DNA of 64,000 nucleotides from Maylandia zebra (GCF_041146795.1 NC_135169.1:13099585-13163584), one strand, 5' to 3'; shown: positions 1 to 10,941, counted from the first letter of the stretch. The notes: generated by a model not told the origin, from the letters alone. Translations and numbers: made by a program.

Positions 1-345
1 TTCCTATTAGTATTAAACTCAAAATGCGGCATGCTGTACATGTGTAGTATTATTGTAAGAAACATTATGATACACGTTTGTCATGTATTTTTTTTCTCCT
101 AATCTATGAGCACATGTGCATGGTTAATTAGTGTGGCAATGCATTTTCTGTAGTTTAATTGTCTTAGTATTTATATTATATTTTCTATATTATTTATATT
201 TTATTATATTTTTTATAGTGTTTAAAAAGAGGTTTCAGATTTGTGAAATTGTTTTCATCAGTAAATAAAACTCACTCAGAAACAAAAAATAATGCGTTAT
301 ATTATATATTACAATAATATAATATTATAATAATACCACGTTAAT

Positions 346-398
<53 letters not shown>

Positions 399-426
399 CC
401 CTTTTCTCTAAATACTACTGGAAAAG
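1..426. other. AT-rich intronic flank with CT microsatellite
   Basis: AT-rich sequence with no coding signal. It ends in a pure CT dinucleotide run (about 349-396) that lies just before the first visible Ig exon and acts as, or extends, its polypyrimidine tract. The start of the Fc-receptor-like gene (signal peptide and any earlier Ig exons) is not seen here and is presumably upstream of the window. Confidence 0.6.
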
Positions 427-708
427 TGAAGTACCTTTTTGAAACACCCACTGCCATACTGAGACCAACAAGGTATCAGTTACCAATAGGGGGCAGCGTG
501 ACACTGAGCTGCTCTGTGGAGGGCTCTGGCAACTGGACGATTTTGTGGTACAGTGCTGCTTCATTTGGTTCTAAAGAAGAGCCTATGACAGAATATGAAG
601 GGAAGAAAGCTATTATTGTATCACAAAGAGGTCTCTACTCCTGCAGAGGAAGAAGTGATTCAGGTCGCCACACATACAACAGTGATAAGGCCATCATTAA
701 AGACACTC
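427..708 (+). CDS. FCRL-like gene, Ig domain exon 1 of those visible
   Basis: Open frame between an AG at 425-426 and GTGAGT at 709, phase 1 in and out. It encodes one C2-type Ig domain of about 94 residues: B-strand cysteine in VTLSC, C-strand tryptophan in ILWYS, and F-strand cysteine in GLYSC. An N-glycosylation sequon (NWT) lies just before the tryptophan. The alternative AG at 430-431 would be out of phase, which decides the start. The domain would be extracellular. Earlier exons lie off the window. Confidence 0.75.
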
Positions 709-879
709 GTGAGTTTAGCTATTTATATCGTTGTTATGAAAGTTAAATTCTCTGTCCTTCTTTTTGTCTTTCTGTCAGTAATATTACATTAGTGAAGTAT
801 GACATGGAAATAACAATGATGACTTGTGCTTGACTTTGCTATTTAAATTTTTCACTTGTTTCACAGAGTTTGTTTGTAA

Positions 880-1590
880 ATTGAAAGATAGAAATTTAAG
901 TACTGTACTGTATGTTCCTGATACATCGGGCTTTCAAGCAGAAGAAATTAAACCACAGCTAACAGATCATCTGCAGAGGAATGGCTTATTTGAAGAGTTT
1001 CAGTCAGGTTTCAGAGCTCAGCACAGCACAGAAACAGCTTTAGTGAAGGTTACAAATGATCTTCTTATGGCCTCTGACAGTGGACTCATCTCTGTGCTTG
1101 TCCTGCTAGACCTTAGTGCAGCGTTTGATACTGTCAAACATAATATCCTAATAGAGCGATTAGAACATGCTGTAGGTATTACAGGTATTGCGCTGAAGTG
1201 GTTTGTATCATATCTATCTAATAGACTCCAATTCCCATGATGCATTGAGTTTTTCCTTTCAAGTCAACTTTCTCACTCAGTATGTATTAATAGACCTCTC
1301 TGCATTGAATCATATCTGTTATCAACCTCTGTCTCTCTTCCACAGCATGTCTTTTAGCCTGTCTTCCTTCTCTCACCCCAACCGGTCACAGCAGATGGCC
1401 GCCCCTCCCTGAGCCTGGTTCTGCTGAAGGTTTCTTCCTGTTAAAAGGGAGTTTTTCCTTCCCACTGTCGCCAAAGTGCTGCTCATAGGGGGTCATATGA
1501 TTGTTGGGTTTTTTTCTGTATCTATTATTGTTGGTCTACCTTATAATATAAAGCACCTTGAGGCGACTTTTGTTGTGATTTGGCACTTTG
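880..1590 (+). mobile_element. L2/CR1-type LINE, internally deleted
   Basis: Frame 824-1240 carries reverse-transcriptase text (QSGFRAQHSTETALVKVTND, then LVLLDLSAAFDTVKHNIL), the conserved FQSGFR...LLDLSAAFDT blocks of the fish L2/Maui group. At about 1232 the coding part breaks off. From about 1340 the element's 3' region resumes (CACCTTGAGGCGACT near 1555). It is therefore a 5'-truncated, internally deleted insertion. The same 3' tail occurs at 57600. Not functional. Confidence 0.8.
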
Positions 1591-1639
1591 GCGATTCTTT
1601 AGTGCCTCCTTTATTGCCTACTTCAGTGGAGTTAAGATG

Positions 1640-1850
1640 CTGACACGCATTTAGACTAGCATGACACTTCACCTGAAACTCAAAGATCAGGCTGGTTATT
1701 TATCCCCACAGGAGAGGATGTTCACTTTTGGATGTATTAGTGAGTCTAGGACTTTTTTTGAAGTGAAGAGATTTGGGTTTCATATATCACCTCATAATAT
1801 AAAGTGCGTTGAGGAAATTGCTGTCATGATTTGGCATCAAGTAAATTAAA
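1640..1850 (+). mobile_element. Degenerate L2 3'-end remnant
   Basis: The AATATAAAGTGCGTTGAGG stretch near 1797, followed by GTCATGATTTGGCATCAAGT, is a diverged copy of the L2 3' terminus seen at 1550 and 57605. No coding part remains. Confidence 0.55.
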
Positions 1851-1899
1851 TTTATTGAATGATGCTTCTGTCTCTTAATTTAATATTTTCTGTGAACAG

Positions 1900-2166
1900 T
1901 TCCTATTACGGCCATTTTGACTATACAGCCCAACTGGACTAGGATATACATGAGTGAAGCATTCACTGTCAGATGTGAGATCCCAGGAGGAGAAGGGACT
2001 TACTGGAGCTATGACTGGAGACCAGAAAGGTTCACCACATATTACACAACCAATGAAAGAACATTCTACAATGTTGGTTGGGAAGACAATGGAAATTATC
2101 AATGCAGGGGCAACATGGGGCTTTCCTTGACAGAATGGAGTAATGTCATTCCAGTCACTATATCAT
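1900..2166 (+). CDS. FCRL-like gene, Ig domain exon 2
   Basis: Bounded by AACAG at 1895-1899 and GTAAGT at 2167; phase 1 at both ends. It encodes an Ig domain starting PITAILTIQPNWTRIYMSEA, a signature of fish Fc-receptor-like first domains. Cysteines are in TVRCEI and GNYQC, and the C-strand tryptophan is in YDW. There is one NWT sequon. The frame stays open a little past the donor, so the GT at 2167 is chosen by phase. Confidence 0.8.
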
Positions 2167-2440
2167 GTAAGTTGGACAGACATGTCTTACCCATATAAAC
2201 TGTTTCATCCAAATGATCCTGTCCTGTTTTTACAGTCTGTTGTCCTGTGAGCATGTTGAGTTCTTCTTCACTCGTCTCATTAGTCTGATCTTGTTCACTT
2301 GTGTTCTCCAGTGTGTTCATTTTCCCTGCTTAGCTCATGTGTGCCACACACAGGGTACTGTGACATGCTGTGGTTCAAATAACATCAATAAATTTAGTCT
2401 TATGTATAACAATGGCAGTTTCTAATTTTGTAGCAATTTA

Positions 2441-3375
2441 CTTCCATCCATCCATCCATCTTCATCCGCTTTATCCGAGGCCGGGTCGCGGGGGCAGCAG
2501 CCTAAGCAAAGAGGTCCAGACCTCCCTCTCCCCAGCCACCTCCTCCAGCTTGTCCGGGGGAATACCAAGGCGTTCCCAGGCCAGCCGAGAGATATAATCT
2601 CTCCAGCGTGTCCTGGGTCTGCCCCGGGGCCTCCTCCCGGTGGGACATGCTTGGAACACCTCACCCAGGAGGCGCCCAGGGGGCATCCTTGCCAGATGCC
2701 CGAACCACCTCAGCTGGCTCCTTTCGATGTGGAGCAGCAGCTGCTCTACTCTAAGCCCCTCCCGGATGGCCGAACTTCTCACCCTATCTCTAAGGGAGAG
2801 GCCAGCCACCCTTCGGAGGAAGCTCATTTCCGCCGCTTGTATCCGCGATCTCGTTCTTTCGGTCACTACCCACAGCTCGTGGCCATAGGTGAGGGTAGGG
2901 ACGTAGATCGACCGGTAAATTGAGAGCTTCGCTTTCACACTCAGCTCCCTCTTCACCACGACGGACCGGTGCAGCATCCGCATTACTGCAGCTGCAGCCC
3001 CAATCCGTCTGTCGATCTCCGGCTCCCTTCTCCCATCACTCGCGAACAAGACCCCGAGATACTTGAACTCCTCCACTTGGGGCAGGAACTCATCCCCGAC
3101 CCGGAGTGGGCACTCCACCCTTTTCCGGCTGAGAACCATGGCCTCAGATTTGGAGGTGCTGATCCTCATTCCTGCTGCTTCACACTCGGCTGCGAACCGT
3201 TCCAGTGCGAGCTGGAGGCCCTCACCCGATGAAGCCAACAGAACCACATCATCCGCAAAAATCAAAGATGAGATTCTGAGGCCACCAAAGCGAAAGCCCT
3301 CCGCCACTTGGCTGCGCCTAGAAATCCTGTCCATAAAAATTATGAACAGAACCGGAGACAAAGGGCAGCCCTGGG
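2441..3375 (-). mobile_element. Rex3/RTE-like LINE, 5'-truncated reverse transcriptase
   Basis: The minus frame 2471-3361 is open for 296 codons and encodes the C-terminal half of a non-LTR reverse transcriptase. It has the catalytic FADDVVLLAS block, then EFKYLGVLFASDG, RWFGHLARM and RPRGRPRTRWRDYISRLA. The element ends on the plus strand at CCATCCATCCATC (about 2445-2460), that is a GATG repeat tail on its own strand, which is characteristic of Rex3. The long open frame points to a fairly young insertion. It lacks the endonuclease and the N-terminal half of the RT, so it cannot move by itself. Confidence 0.85.
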
Positions 3376-3430
3376 GTCCTTAGGGACTAGTAAAAGTGCT
3401 ATACAAATACAGGCCATTTACCATTTATGT
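3376..3430 (-). repeat. Fragment of the interspersed repeat also at 28.9 kb
   Basis: ACAGGCCATTTACCAT and the bases before it are the reverse complement of the start of the repeat at 28859. It abuts the broken 5' end of the Rex3 copy. Confidence 0.6.
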
Positions 3431-3570
3431 TCAAAAGTGAACACAGGCCAAACCAGAGTGATGATAAGCTGGCTGTTCACCTGATTTGTGAACCCATCAC
3501 TTAGCAATGTTATTATAAAAAATAAAAAAATAAAAATAAAAACCTGATTTAAAAAAACCTCCTTCAACAG

Positions 3571-3876
3571 TTAAACTGCAACCTGTCCTCACCGTGTCCC
3601 CTTCATGGCTGAGTCCCGGAGCCTCAGTAACTCTGAGCTGTGAGATTGAATATCCTTCGGAGGGATGGAGCTTTTACTGGTATAAAGCTATTCCTGATTT
3701 GGACATAAAAGAAGAGGCCTACAAGTACGAGCTGCTACCAGATGGCAGCGAGACTGCTCAGACTTTGTACATCATTACTGGACAAACACACACAGCAGCA
3801 TATGTGTGCAGAGCGCAAAGAGGAAGGAACTACTACTACACCTATTACAGTAAACCAAAGTTTGTCTGGTCTGCAG
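3571..3876 (+). CDS. FCRL-like gene, Ig domain exon 3
   Basis: Acceptor TTCAACAG at 3563-3570; donor GTCAGT at 3877; phase 1 at both ends. It encodes an Ig domain of about 102 residues: LTVSPSWLSPGASVTLSC, then WSFYWYKA and AAYVCRA. The SPSWLSPG entry motif is typical of the repeated second-type domains of fish FCRL5-like proteins. The run YYYTYY near the end is the family's variable G-strand region. Confidence 0.82.
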
Positions 3877-4148
3877 GTCAGTTTGTTTCTGTCTCTTTTT
3901 GATAAGCTGTATTTAATGTCATTAATTATTTATATAACCATAAGATCAATTTGCATTTGTGCTCCCTGCATACAAGGACTAAATGTAACATTTTCCCTTC
4001 TCTCTATGATCAAGTAAGAATTTCCTTCTTTGGTTCTTTTAACAGATCCATGTGCTTTTACTTGCATTTAAGCTCATGTCAATGCTTGATACTTAGTTTT
4101 TATGTGTTGTGCCTGTGCTTTCACTCTTCTATCCGTGTTGTTTTTCAG

Positions 4149-4415
4149 ATCTTTATTCAGCAGCATCTCTCACAGTCGGCCCTGTAGAGCAAAGATTAAG
4201 CTTTGACTTTGTCAGACTGACCTGCAAGGGAAACTCTACTTGGTGGAGAGTGAGGAAGTTCCCTGAGAATAGCGTGCCGTATTGCAGTAATGTTTGGAAT
4301 CTAGGAGAATCCGTATGCACACTCTACACAAAAGCTTCATATTCAGATGATGGAGTTTACTGGTGCGAGTCTATGTCAAAACAGTTCAGCAATGCAGTCA
4401 ACATCACTTTACAGG
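4149..4415 (+). CDS. FCRL-like gene, Ig domain exon 4
   Basis: Acceptor TTTTTCAG ending at 4148; donor GTATGT at 4416; phase 1. It encodes LYSAASLTVGPVEQRLSF, then VRLTC, STWWRV and DDGVYWCES. A second cysteine pair (VPYC and ESVC) inside the domain is the extra intradomain disulfide usual for this domain type in fish FCRLs. NST and NIT sequons are present. Confidence 0.82.
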
Positions 4416-4596
4416 GTATGTAGAATATTTTTTGTATCTTATAATGTTTCTTAAATATTTCTCTCAATATTCTGTATTTTAAACATTTTTTTGTGAAAAA
4501 ACAGGCAAAAATGTAAAGGTTATGTTATCTGTGACACCAAAGTAATATTCCTGAAGATTATCATGTAAAAGCTGCAAAAAGGACCATCTGCAGTAA

Positions 4597-4985
4597 AAGT
4601 ATTCACAGCACTTGCTCCACATTTCGTTATGTTACTCTTATAAACTTTCCAAAAGAACAACCAAGCAAAAATGTCGGGCCCGATGTCGAGCATTGTGTCT
4701 GGAAGAAACCAGGCACCACTCATCACCTGACTATTACCATCCTTACAGTGAAGCATGGTGGTGGCAGCATCTGTGGTGAGGATGTTTTCACCACCAAGAA
4801 CTGAGAGACTAGTCAGTGTTGAGGGAAAAATGAATGCAGCCACGTACAGAGACACCCTTGATGATAATCTCCTCCACAGTGCCACATCTTCCAACAGGCC
4901 GACGATCCTAAGCACACAGAGTTGGATTCAGGACAACTCTGTGAATGTCCTTGACCTCGACAGTTCAAAGGGCTCTGTGAGCTAA
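4597..4985 (+). mobile_element. Tc1-like transposase remnant
   Basis: Translating the plus strand in shifting frames gives VKHGGGSI near 4752 and FQQADDPKHTE near 4890, the conserved DDE-domain blocks of Tc1-like transposases (the family reads roughly FQQDNDPKHT). Many frameshifts and stops are present and no inverted ends are recognised. It is an old internal fragment. Confidence 0.75.
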
Positions 4986-5289
4986 AAGAAAGCATGATTA
5001 GTTATGCCTCACTTACTGTTTTGTCCAATTTAGAGCAATGCTGGTGTTATTTTATTAGACATATTCAATAACATCTGTATCATTATTTTCTCTTGACGTT
5101 TTAGTACTGAGTATGGCTACTAATATATTTTTTTATGTTTTTCATATTTTACTCTGGGCTTGTAATTAGGAAAAGAATGTTTTGGAATTTAAAACAGTGT
5201 TGTTTCCAAAAAGGCAGCTGGTTACAGGCTGAATCAGGCGAAATGTAAAAAAAAATTCCCTGGAGCTTAGAGGTTCGGTTTTTATATCA

Positions 5290-5510
5290 TTAGACACAAT
5301 TGGCCAGAGGGGCCGATGGCGCGATATGGCAGCCTCGCTTCTGTCAGTCTGCCCCAGGGCAGCTGTGGCTACAACTGTAGCTGCCTTCACCAGTGTATGA
5401 ATGTGAGAGTGAATTAATAGTGGTATTGTAAAGCGCTTTGAGGGGTCCCGAAAAGCGCTGTATAAATGCAATCCATTATTATTTCATTATTATTATTATT
5501 TAAAAGCTCT
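5290..5510 (+). repeat. SINE-like interspersed repeat with ATT tail
   Basis: GAAAAGCGCTGTATAAATGC followed by AATCCATTATTATT is the 3' end of a repeat common in fish genomes. It ends in an ATT/ATTATT run. No promoter boxes were confirmed. The family assignment is from memory of similar sequences. Confidence 0.5.
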
Positions 5511-5723
5511 ATATAGTTCATAAACCTGCTGTTTATTTGGAAATTATTATTTTTATAGAATAGTTATTAAATAAGCCAGGTCACATATCACATCTTCATG
5601 CTACAAGACATTTATGAAATCTATTATTATTATTGCAAATAAGCGTTTTTTGTTTTTGTTTTTTTTTCTGAAAGCCGGCACCAGCTGATCCAGTTGAAAC
5701 AATATATTCTGACTGTTTTTCAG

Positions 5724-5972
5724 ATTTTTATTCAGGTCCTCTCATGGTGATCCCTGATGATCCTGTGAAAAAGGGAACTTTCGTTAGTCTTAGCTGCAAC
5801 TTGAGAATAAAAAAAAACTTCCCCAGTGTGGCTTTTTACCACAATAACAAACTTATCCAAAATGATTCCCGAGAGGAGCTGAACTTCTTGGCAGTGTCAA
5901 AATCTGATGAAGGTTCCTACAAGTGTCAGTACTCAGGAAAAGAGTCGCCATCACGTTACATGTCGGTTAAGT
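5724..5972 (+). CDS. FCRL-like gene, Ig domain exon 5 (membrane-proximal)
   Basis: Acceptor TTTTTCAG at 5716-5723; donor GTGAGT at 5973; phase 1. It encodes the last Ig domain, shorter than the others at about 83 residues: MVIPDDPVKKGTFVSLSC, then VAFYHNNKLIQ and EGSYKCQYSG. The C-strand tryptophan is replaced by the VAFYHN motif, which is normal for this domain type in fish FCRLs. Confidence 0.8.
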
Positions 5973-6196
5973 GTGAGTAGCATTGCAACGTTATTTAAAC
6001 ATGACTTTTTTAAAAACCATCTTAATGTTTGAGAAGGAACTCAGTCCTCATGTATTGCGTTAGCAAATATGTATAGCAGATAGAAATGTGTGCCTGTTTA
6101 AGTAAAGTAAACTTACTCTGTTTTATAGTTTATTAAATTATATTTTGTAAAAATGTCTCATATAACATCTTTCAATTCTGTTTGTTATCACACTAG

Positions 6197-6267
6197 CTGC
6201 TGTCGGACCTGAAAGCTCTTCATTTCCTGTCAGAATGAAAGTCATGAATGCAGTCGCCTTCATCCTG
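6197..6267 (+). CDS. FCRL-like gene, juxtamembrane exon
   Basis: Acceptor CACTAG at 6191-6196 and a possible donor GTCAGT at 6268. It reads AVGPESSSFPVRMKVMNAVA then FIL. The SSSFPV phrase is where fish FCRL proteins pass from the last Ig domain into the membrane. Only the first part of a hydrophobic helix is present. The exon would leave in phase 0, but the tail exon at 7227 needs phase 1, so at least one exon is missing or unrecognised between them. Confidence 0.6.
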
Positions 6268-7226
6268 GTCAGTACTGAAACCAGTTATTATTACCATTTT
6301 AATGTGAACTGAGATGGAGTTAAAAGCCAAAAGTAAAAGTACAGAGAATGTCAGGAGTCCTTGTGGATCTAAATAAAGCATTTGAGAGGGTGCCAAAAGA
6401 GGAACTGCGGTACTGCATTTTCTTTGCATGAGGAGGTCAAGACTGATAGAGTGGTATGTGAGAGTGGTGGAGGACTTGTATGAAGACAATGAGCGAGGTG
6501 AGCAGTAGTAACAAATGGGTTTAACAATGAGGTGGAATTACATCAGGGATCAGTTCTATTGTTTGAAGTGGTGATGGACAGGCTGACTGATGAGGTCAGG
6601 CTGGACTCTCTGTAAACTATGTGTGGAGTGAATAAGGCACCACGGCACCACTGATTGTAATTATGAGCCATTTATTTGCATTGGCTGACAATCCCAAACT
6701 GCCAGCCGCACATCACACCACAACACACAACAACCCCTTGTGTAGGTCGGTGGGCGTAATTGCCGCGCAGGTGCGTGGGCCCTCCCTGCACGGCACCCCA
6801 GACCACGCCCTACCATATACCCCCTTCGCCCGATTGGGCTGGAGAGCCATCTGGCTGAACCTACTCCCCCTGTGACACCGTGATCTGCAGTGAGAGTTGG
6901 GAGCAGTTGGAATAGAGGAGAGGTAGAGGTATGGTTTGGAGAGAAAAGGAGTGAATGTCACTAGAAGCAAGACATAGTAACTGTGTCAAACAGCCAACTG
7001 ACAAATAGATCAAAGTTAAACAAAATTGTAAAGACTTTAAATAATCCAAATGTTAGTGTTTCACTTCATATCAACAGCATGCAGACTCACAGTACGAAAA
7101 TATTGCATAATTCTGGTTTTAGTTATATAGTTTCCAAATACTTGGTCTTTGCAGTGTATGACAATGTGATATTTATTGAGTCCAATAACATTAAATTAAT
7201 TGTTGCTGGATGTTTCTTTTATGTAG
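6268..7226. other. Intron with nested LINE remnant; expected TM exon not found
   Basis: Expected to hold the exon for the rest of the transmembrane helix. Instead most of it is a decayed LINE that is itself interrupted by another insert. No hydrophobic exon with matching phases was recognised. Confidence 0.5.
6351..6985 (+). mobile_element. Decayed LINE reverse-transcriptase fragment, interrupted
   Basis: 6351-6624 translates, across frameshifts, to LVDLNKAFERVPKEEL and later a DRLTDEVR block, the RT core of a common fish non-LTR element. The same element continues at about 6871-6985 (ICSESWEQ-like text, then a GVNVTRSK-like block). The two parts are separated by about 250 bases of unrelated GC-richer DNA (6625-6870), so this is an insertion into an insertion. 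The insert's type is unknown; a short TGTG lies at both borders. Confidence 0.65.
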
Positions 7227-7277
7227 GTAATGATGCTGTCTATGAATCAGTAACACAAATGGAAGAAACTGGAGAAG
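7227..7277 (+). CDS. FCRL-like gene, cytoplasmic tail exon with tyrosine motif
   Basis: Acceptor ATGTAG at 7221-7226, donor GTACTG at 7278, phase 1 at both ends, 17 codons: NDAVYESVTQMEETGE. The AVYESV segment resembles the tyrosine exons of fish FCRL tails. It is close to an ITIM or ITSM but lacks the usual residue two positions before the tyrosine. A following exon probably starts at 7413 (after TTTTACAG). In the matching phase it reads GGT CAG TGA, so the protein would end almost at once. Confidence 0.6.
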
Positions 7278-9843
7278 GTACTGTATATTTTTTCGAATAT
7301 TAAAGAGCAATACAAGATGTGAAAGCTTTTTGATTGAAGGATATCAGATTTTGGAGGATTTGGCTCATCATGACAACTTTAAACTTTCTGTCTTTATGTG
7401 GATGTTTTACAGGTCAGTGAGGAGAGCTGTAGCCACAAAGCAAAAAAAGAAGCATTTTATGAATCACTGTTGCTCCTCTGCTACACAAATATCAGACACA
7501 TATCAAACACATGCATATTTTCTACAGTTCGTTTGTTTGAAGATAATACAACTAAATACAGACTTCATAGTTTGTTTCAGCACAAATAACACCATAAATA
7601 CATTATTCAGGCTCTATAATCATTTGTTTTTTACAATTAAAAAGTATAAATATAATCATTTGTAGTAAGAAAAATCTGAAATATGTGATCTTCAGTGACT
7701 GATAATGCATCTGAATAATCTCTGTATAGATTGTGTATAGAGGGTAGTAGCATGCAGTATGAAAAATCTCCTGTGTCTGTCCTTATGACAGCAGAGGTGA
7801 AAGTGTACAGTAAGTGGTACTGAGGCCAATCAGGATTATCCATGATGATTACAGTTTTTTTTACTAATGGTCCATATTTGATTTTCTACATTTCTGTACC
7901 AAATAAATGTTTAAAGAAATTCAGTGGGCACATTCATTTGTTTGTTTATTAATATTGTCTTAAATTTCGCATAGATTAACATGGATTTTAGATTTTAGAT
8001 TAAAGCCAGTTAAAACTGCCAACAACAACAAACGGAGAGGGAAGAGAGTAAACATTCAAAACAAATTTGCAACCACATTATGAGGAAAGTTTAAACAGAA
8101 AGCGTCGTGTAATAAGCAGAGCTGTATTTCAATTTCAGTGATGAAATTGCCATAGCAACTGTTAAGGAGGAGGAGGCTCAGAGGAAGTTGGAGCTTGTTA
8201 CCATTATGGGCTCATCTGGTCAGAATGTGAATGAAGAGTTATCAATTACTTACAGGCTTCTCGTTTTATTCGAATAAACAGTATTAAAGGACACACATGG
8301 ACTGCCAACTCTGAAAAGAAACAAAATGTGATTTAAGTCACTCATTAACTTAAAATAATGCGTGAACTCAGGAGACCCAAACAAAAACTCACCTCAGTTG
8401 CCGCCCCATGTGGGAGTGAAGAAGCAGTGAGCTCTAGGTGGGTGCAGTCCTTTTATAACATGTGACAGGTGAGTGCAATTAAGGACAAGCACCACACCCG
8501 GTCAAAGGTGAGAAAAGGAAACAAGGCAAACCTCCTTCTCCTACTACAGATTAAGGAGCAAACAAAGACCACTGAGCTGTATCATATGATATATATCATC
8601 TTGTATTCATTCATTCATTTGTTATCGTGTGTTGCATTTAAATCTCAATCCTGTTCATAGGATTTACTCTCTCTTCAAAGCACATGGTAACCATGTAGGT
8701 ATCACAGTTGTTATAATGTATTTAATAATAGAAAACAAAGACAAAGATATTGTGAGCAAAGTGGTAACAACTTGATTACAATAGTCTTAGAAGTATATAA
8801 ATATAGCACTGCATATGTCATATGTGTTTATAAAACAAACTTTTGTGTTTGGAGTATAGACTGCTAAATTTATGAAGTGAACCTAAAGGCACCAAGAATT
8901 GCGTCCACATATTGAAGCACAAATCAGGGAATTTAGTATTTTGCACTTTGCCCTCTTTCTGAAGCTGGTACAGTGTCAGAATATGTGAAGAAATAAAAGA
9001 GGTCGAACATGTCGATATGTTGAATATGAACTCAACCCAGAATGCAAATCTGCTAATCAGGCTCCACAAAAAGTATATTGGCGTGTGTTTATTGAATGAG
9101 CTGTACCTGCCTGATTTCTCCTTAACCTTAAACACATGCATGCAAAATCAGCGTGAAAAGCATCATTATTGCGGTGCTGTTATTATGTGCATTTCACTTA
9201 CTGAACAAACAGGTAAAAATCAGCAAAGTCCAGCAGAGCAGCACAGGTACAGACAGCAGTTATCTCTCTTCCTCCAAGTCTGCTAATCACAAACTTTGAT
9301 TGTTACAAAGTCCTTTGATTCTAGTTTGCAAGAAGCTGGGCTGAGCACAGATCAAGATCCAAAGTGAAATAATTCTTGGAAACAGAAATCACCTGTTTTA
9401 GAGAAAACAGGTGATTTTCTCCCTGTAGAGTGTGACTGTTAGATAAGTCGTTTTAAGAAGTGGGTTTGAGTGGGTTAAAGGAAAAGTGGAGGATAGAGAA
9501 TAAACAATGCTGCCACCTACAGACCAGTTCAAATAAAAACCAGCAATCAAACACTGATTCAGTTTGTGTTGTTGTAGCTTCTGTACAAAAAGTTATTTAA
9601 TACATTTGCTCTATGATTGGTTATGACTGGAATCAAGAAAATATCAAAGCTGACTCTGTATTTCACTCGGCTCCTGCTGCTCTAGAAAACAGTGATGGAG
9701 CCCTGAATACATGTAAGAAACAGATGTGAATGTTTCCTCTCTCAAAAGTCAGCCTGAGCTTTAGACACTCATCCAAGTACATTCGATCAGACTGATTTAT
9801 AAATAAAGACAAATAAAGTTTCTCAGAGTTTCAGCCTTTAAAG
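7278..9843 (+). repeat. FCRL 3' flank, copy A of a segmental duplication
   Basis: The last exon (from 7413), the 3' UTR with AATAAA near 7904, and the flank. Blocks match 16191-18775 in order: GTCAGTGAGGAGAGC (7413 and 16191), the GTGTTGCATTTAAATCT block (8628 and 16440), ATAGTCTTAGAAGT (8781 and 16738), and CTGCTGCTCTA...CCCTGAA (9674 and 18677). About 900 bases around 7660-8570 are present only in this copy. A weaker match (TTTGTAATGGAGCT at 12233 and 19003) suggests that the block once reached further. Confidence 0.7.
9386..9417. other. Perfect 14-bp hairpin with AGAG loop
   Basis: Arm 9386-9399 and arm 9404-9417 are exact reverse complements (AAATCACCTGTTTT) around a four-base loop. No terminator role is expected in a vertebrate. 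It may be a transposon end or chance. Confidence 0.5.
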
Positions 9844-10631
9844 GGAATTGCAGTAGTCTAGCCGTGAAGTAATAAAAGCATGGACCACTCTTTCTAGATC
9901 GTTCCTGCATATGTATGTTTATGCACTAATTGAAACAACGTACCAAAAATTGGTTTTGATGGTTTCATGTATGAGATTTGCATCCAATTCTTGTCCTCCT
10001 GTTTGGACAAAGTATACCATATTTCATGGACAGGACTTGTCTTTGTTCGCTCCCTTTGGCTTCACACACACACAGATCATTTGTTCCAATGATCTATAAC
10101 TCTACATACTTAAGGTGGTGGTTTGTCTTCAGTCTGGGTTGTTGAACTACAACAGTTAATGAAGCCTGGCTCACCTGCTGATGTTGCCCTGCTTGTTCCT
10201 GAGAAAGCTATGTTGTTGTTTTCCCCCCTGCAAAACAAAGGCATGCTGAGAGAGACTTCTTGCAAATGCTTCTCTTTACCTGTTACCTTGTGATTAAAAC
10301 TATTGTTCCACTTGTCTGGAAGCAGCTGCAGAGTAAAGCAGACAGGCTTGCAACTAACACGTAAACAAATATTTCAAGTAGAATGAAAAGCTGCTGTGTC
10401 ACATGACTTCTGTTCAAACAAAAGGTGGAATGTATACATGTTACCTATGAATTCAGCTTTCTAATGGCTCCTTTAGATACAGTCATGTCTGAACTCGAGC
10501 TGAATTTTTCCACAATGATATAGACACACAATATGTTTGGTGTTTTGAATAAAAGTGATAAACTTTTTTGTGGGCTGATTAAAAGCTGCTGTGTGGACAA
10601 AATTCTACATGACAAGAATCTAACCCATATG
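9844..10631. other. No recognised feature
   Basis: I see no gene here; it is ordinary AT-rich non-coding DNA. An AATTGCAGTAGTCTAGCC string near 9846 resembles common fish repeats. Confidence 0.4.
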
Positions 10632-10941
10632 GAAAAGTTAGATTACCGTTACTTTCCCGTAGGAACGCTGCGTTAGTTACTGCGTTACTAAAACCGTGAT
10701 TTTTTTTGCGAGAATGTCTCACGACAGTGACGTAAGCGAGTGAGCCATTAGTGACAACAGCTGTGTGCAGATCAACAATGGATCACATATCGATTGTGGG
10801 AGAGGGTATGAGCGTGCAGCGTTTAAAGCGTGGAAGTACTGACCTTACTTTGAGTTTGATTCCATAAAAAGTGACAAAAACATTAGCGTCCATCAGTAAT
10901 TAGTTACTGATTACTTTTTTCAAGTAACTTGACCAACACTG
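10632..10941. mobile_element. hAT-type non-autonomous element
   Basis: The right end reads AAGTAACTTGACCAACACTG, so the other strand starts CAGTGTTGGTCAAG, a hAT-type terminus. The left part holds the matching GTTACTGCGTTACT-like text typical of these GTAAC-rich ends. The left boundary is approximate and target-site duplications were not identified. Confidence 0.55.

Larger units (their letters stand above)
709..1899. other. Intron of FCRL-like gene, holding L2 LINE pieces
   Basis: Intron between the first two Ig exons. Apart from about 170 bases at the 5' end it is largely made of L2-type LINE fragments, listed separately. Confidence 0.6.
2167..3570. other. Intron of FCRL-like gene, holding a Rex3 insertion
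   Basis: Intron between the second and third visible Ig exons. About 930 bases are a Rex3-like LINE in antisense, with a fragment of another interspersed repeat beside it. The rest (2167-2440 and 3430-3570) shows no feature beyond an AT-rich stretch before the acceptor. Confidence 0.6.
4416..5723. other. Intron of FCRL-like gene, holding Tc1 and SINE-like repeats
   Basis: Intron between Ig exons 4 and 5. It contains a decayed Tc1-like transposase segment and a short interspersed repeat, listed separately. The remainder is AT-rich with no other signal. Confidence 0.6.
427..7420 (+). other. Fc receptor-like (FCRL-type) gene, 3' part, plus strand
   Basis: Locus entry for the exon chain listed separately. 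Five consecutive Ig exons (427-708, 1900-2166, 3571-3876, 4149-4415, 5724-5972) each begin after AG, end before GT and are phase 1 at both ends, as is usual for Ig-superfamily genes. They are followed by a short juxtamembrane exon (6197-6267) and a cytoplasmic exon with a tyrosine (7227-7277). Phrases such as PNWTRIYMSE and SPSWLSPGASVTLSC match the teleost Fc-receptor-like/leukocyte Ig-like receptor family, which are type I surface receptors of immune cells. What is missing: the leader is off the window, and the exon for most of the transmembrane helix was not found between 6268 and 7226, where decayed LINE sequence sits. The locus may therefore be a functional gene with an exon I missed, or a pseudogene. 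An LILR-like annotation is the main alternative name. Confidence 0.75.

Noticed and set aside
2640..3383. Plus-strand frames over the Rex3 copy
   Set aside because: Shadows of the minus-strand reverse transcriptase.
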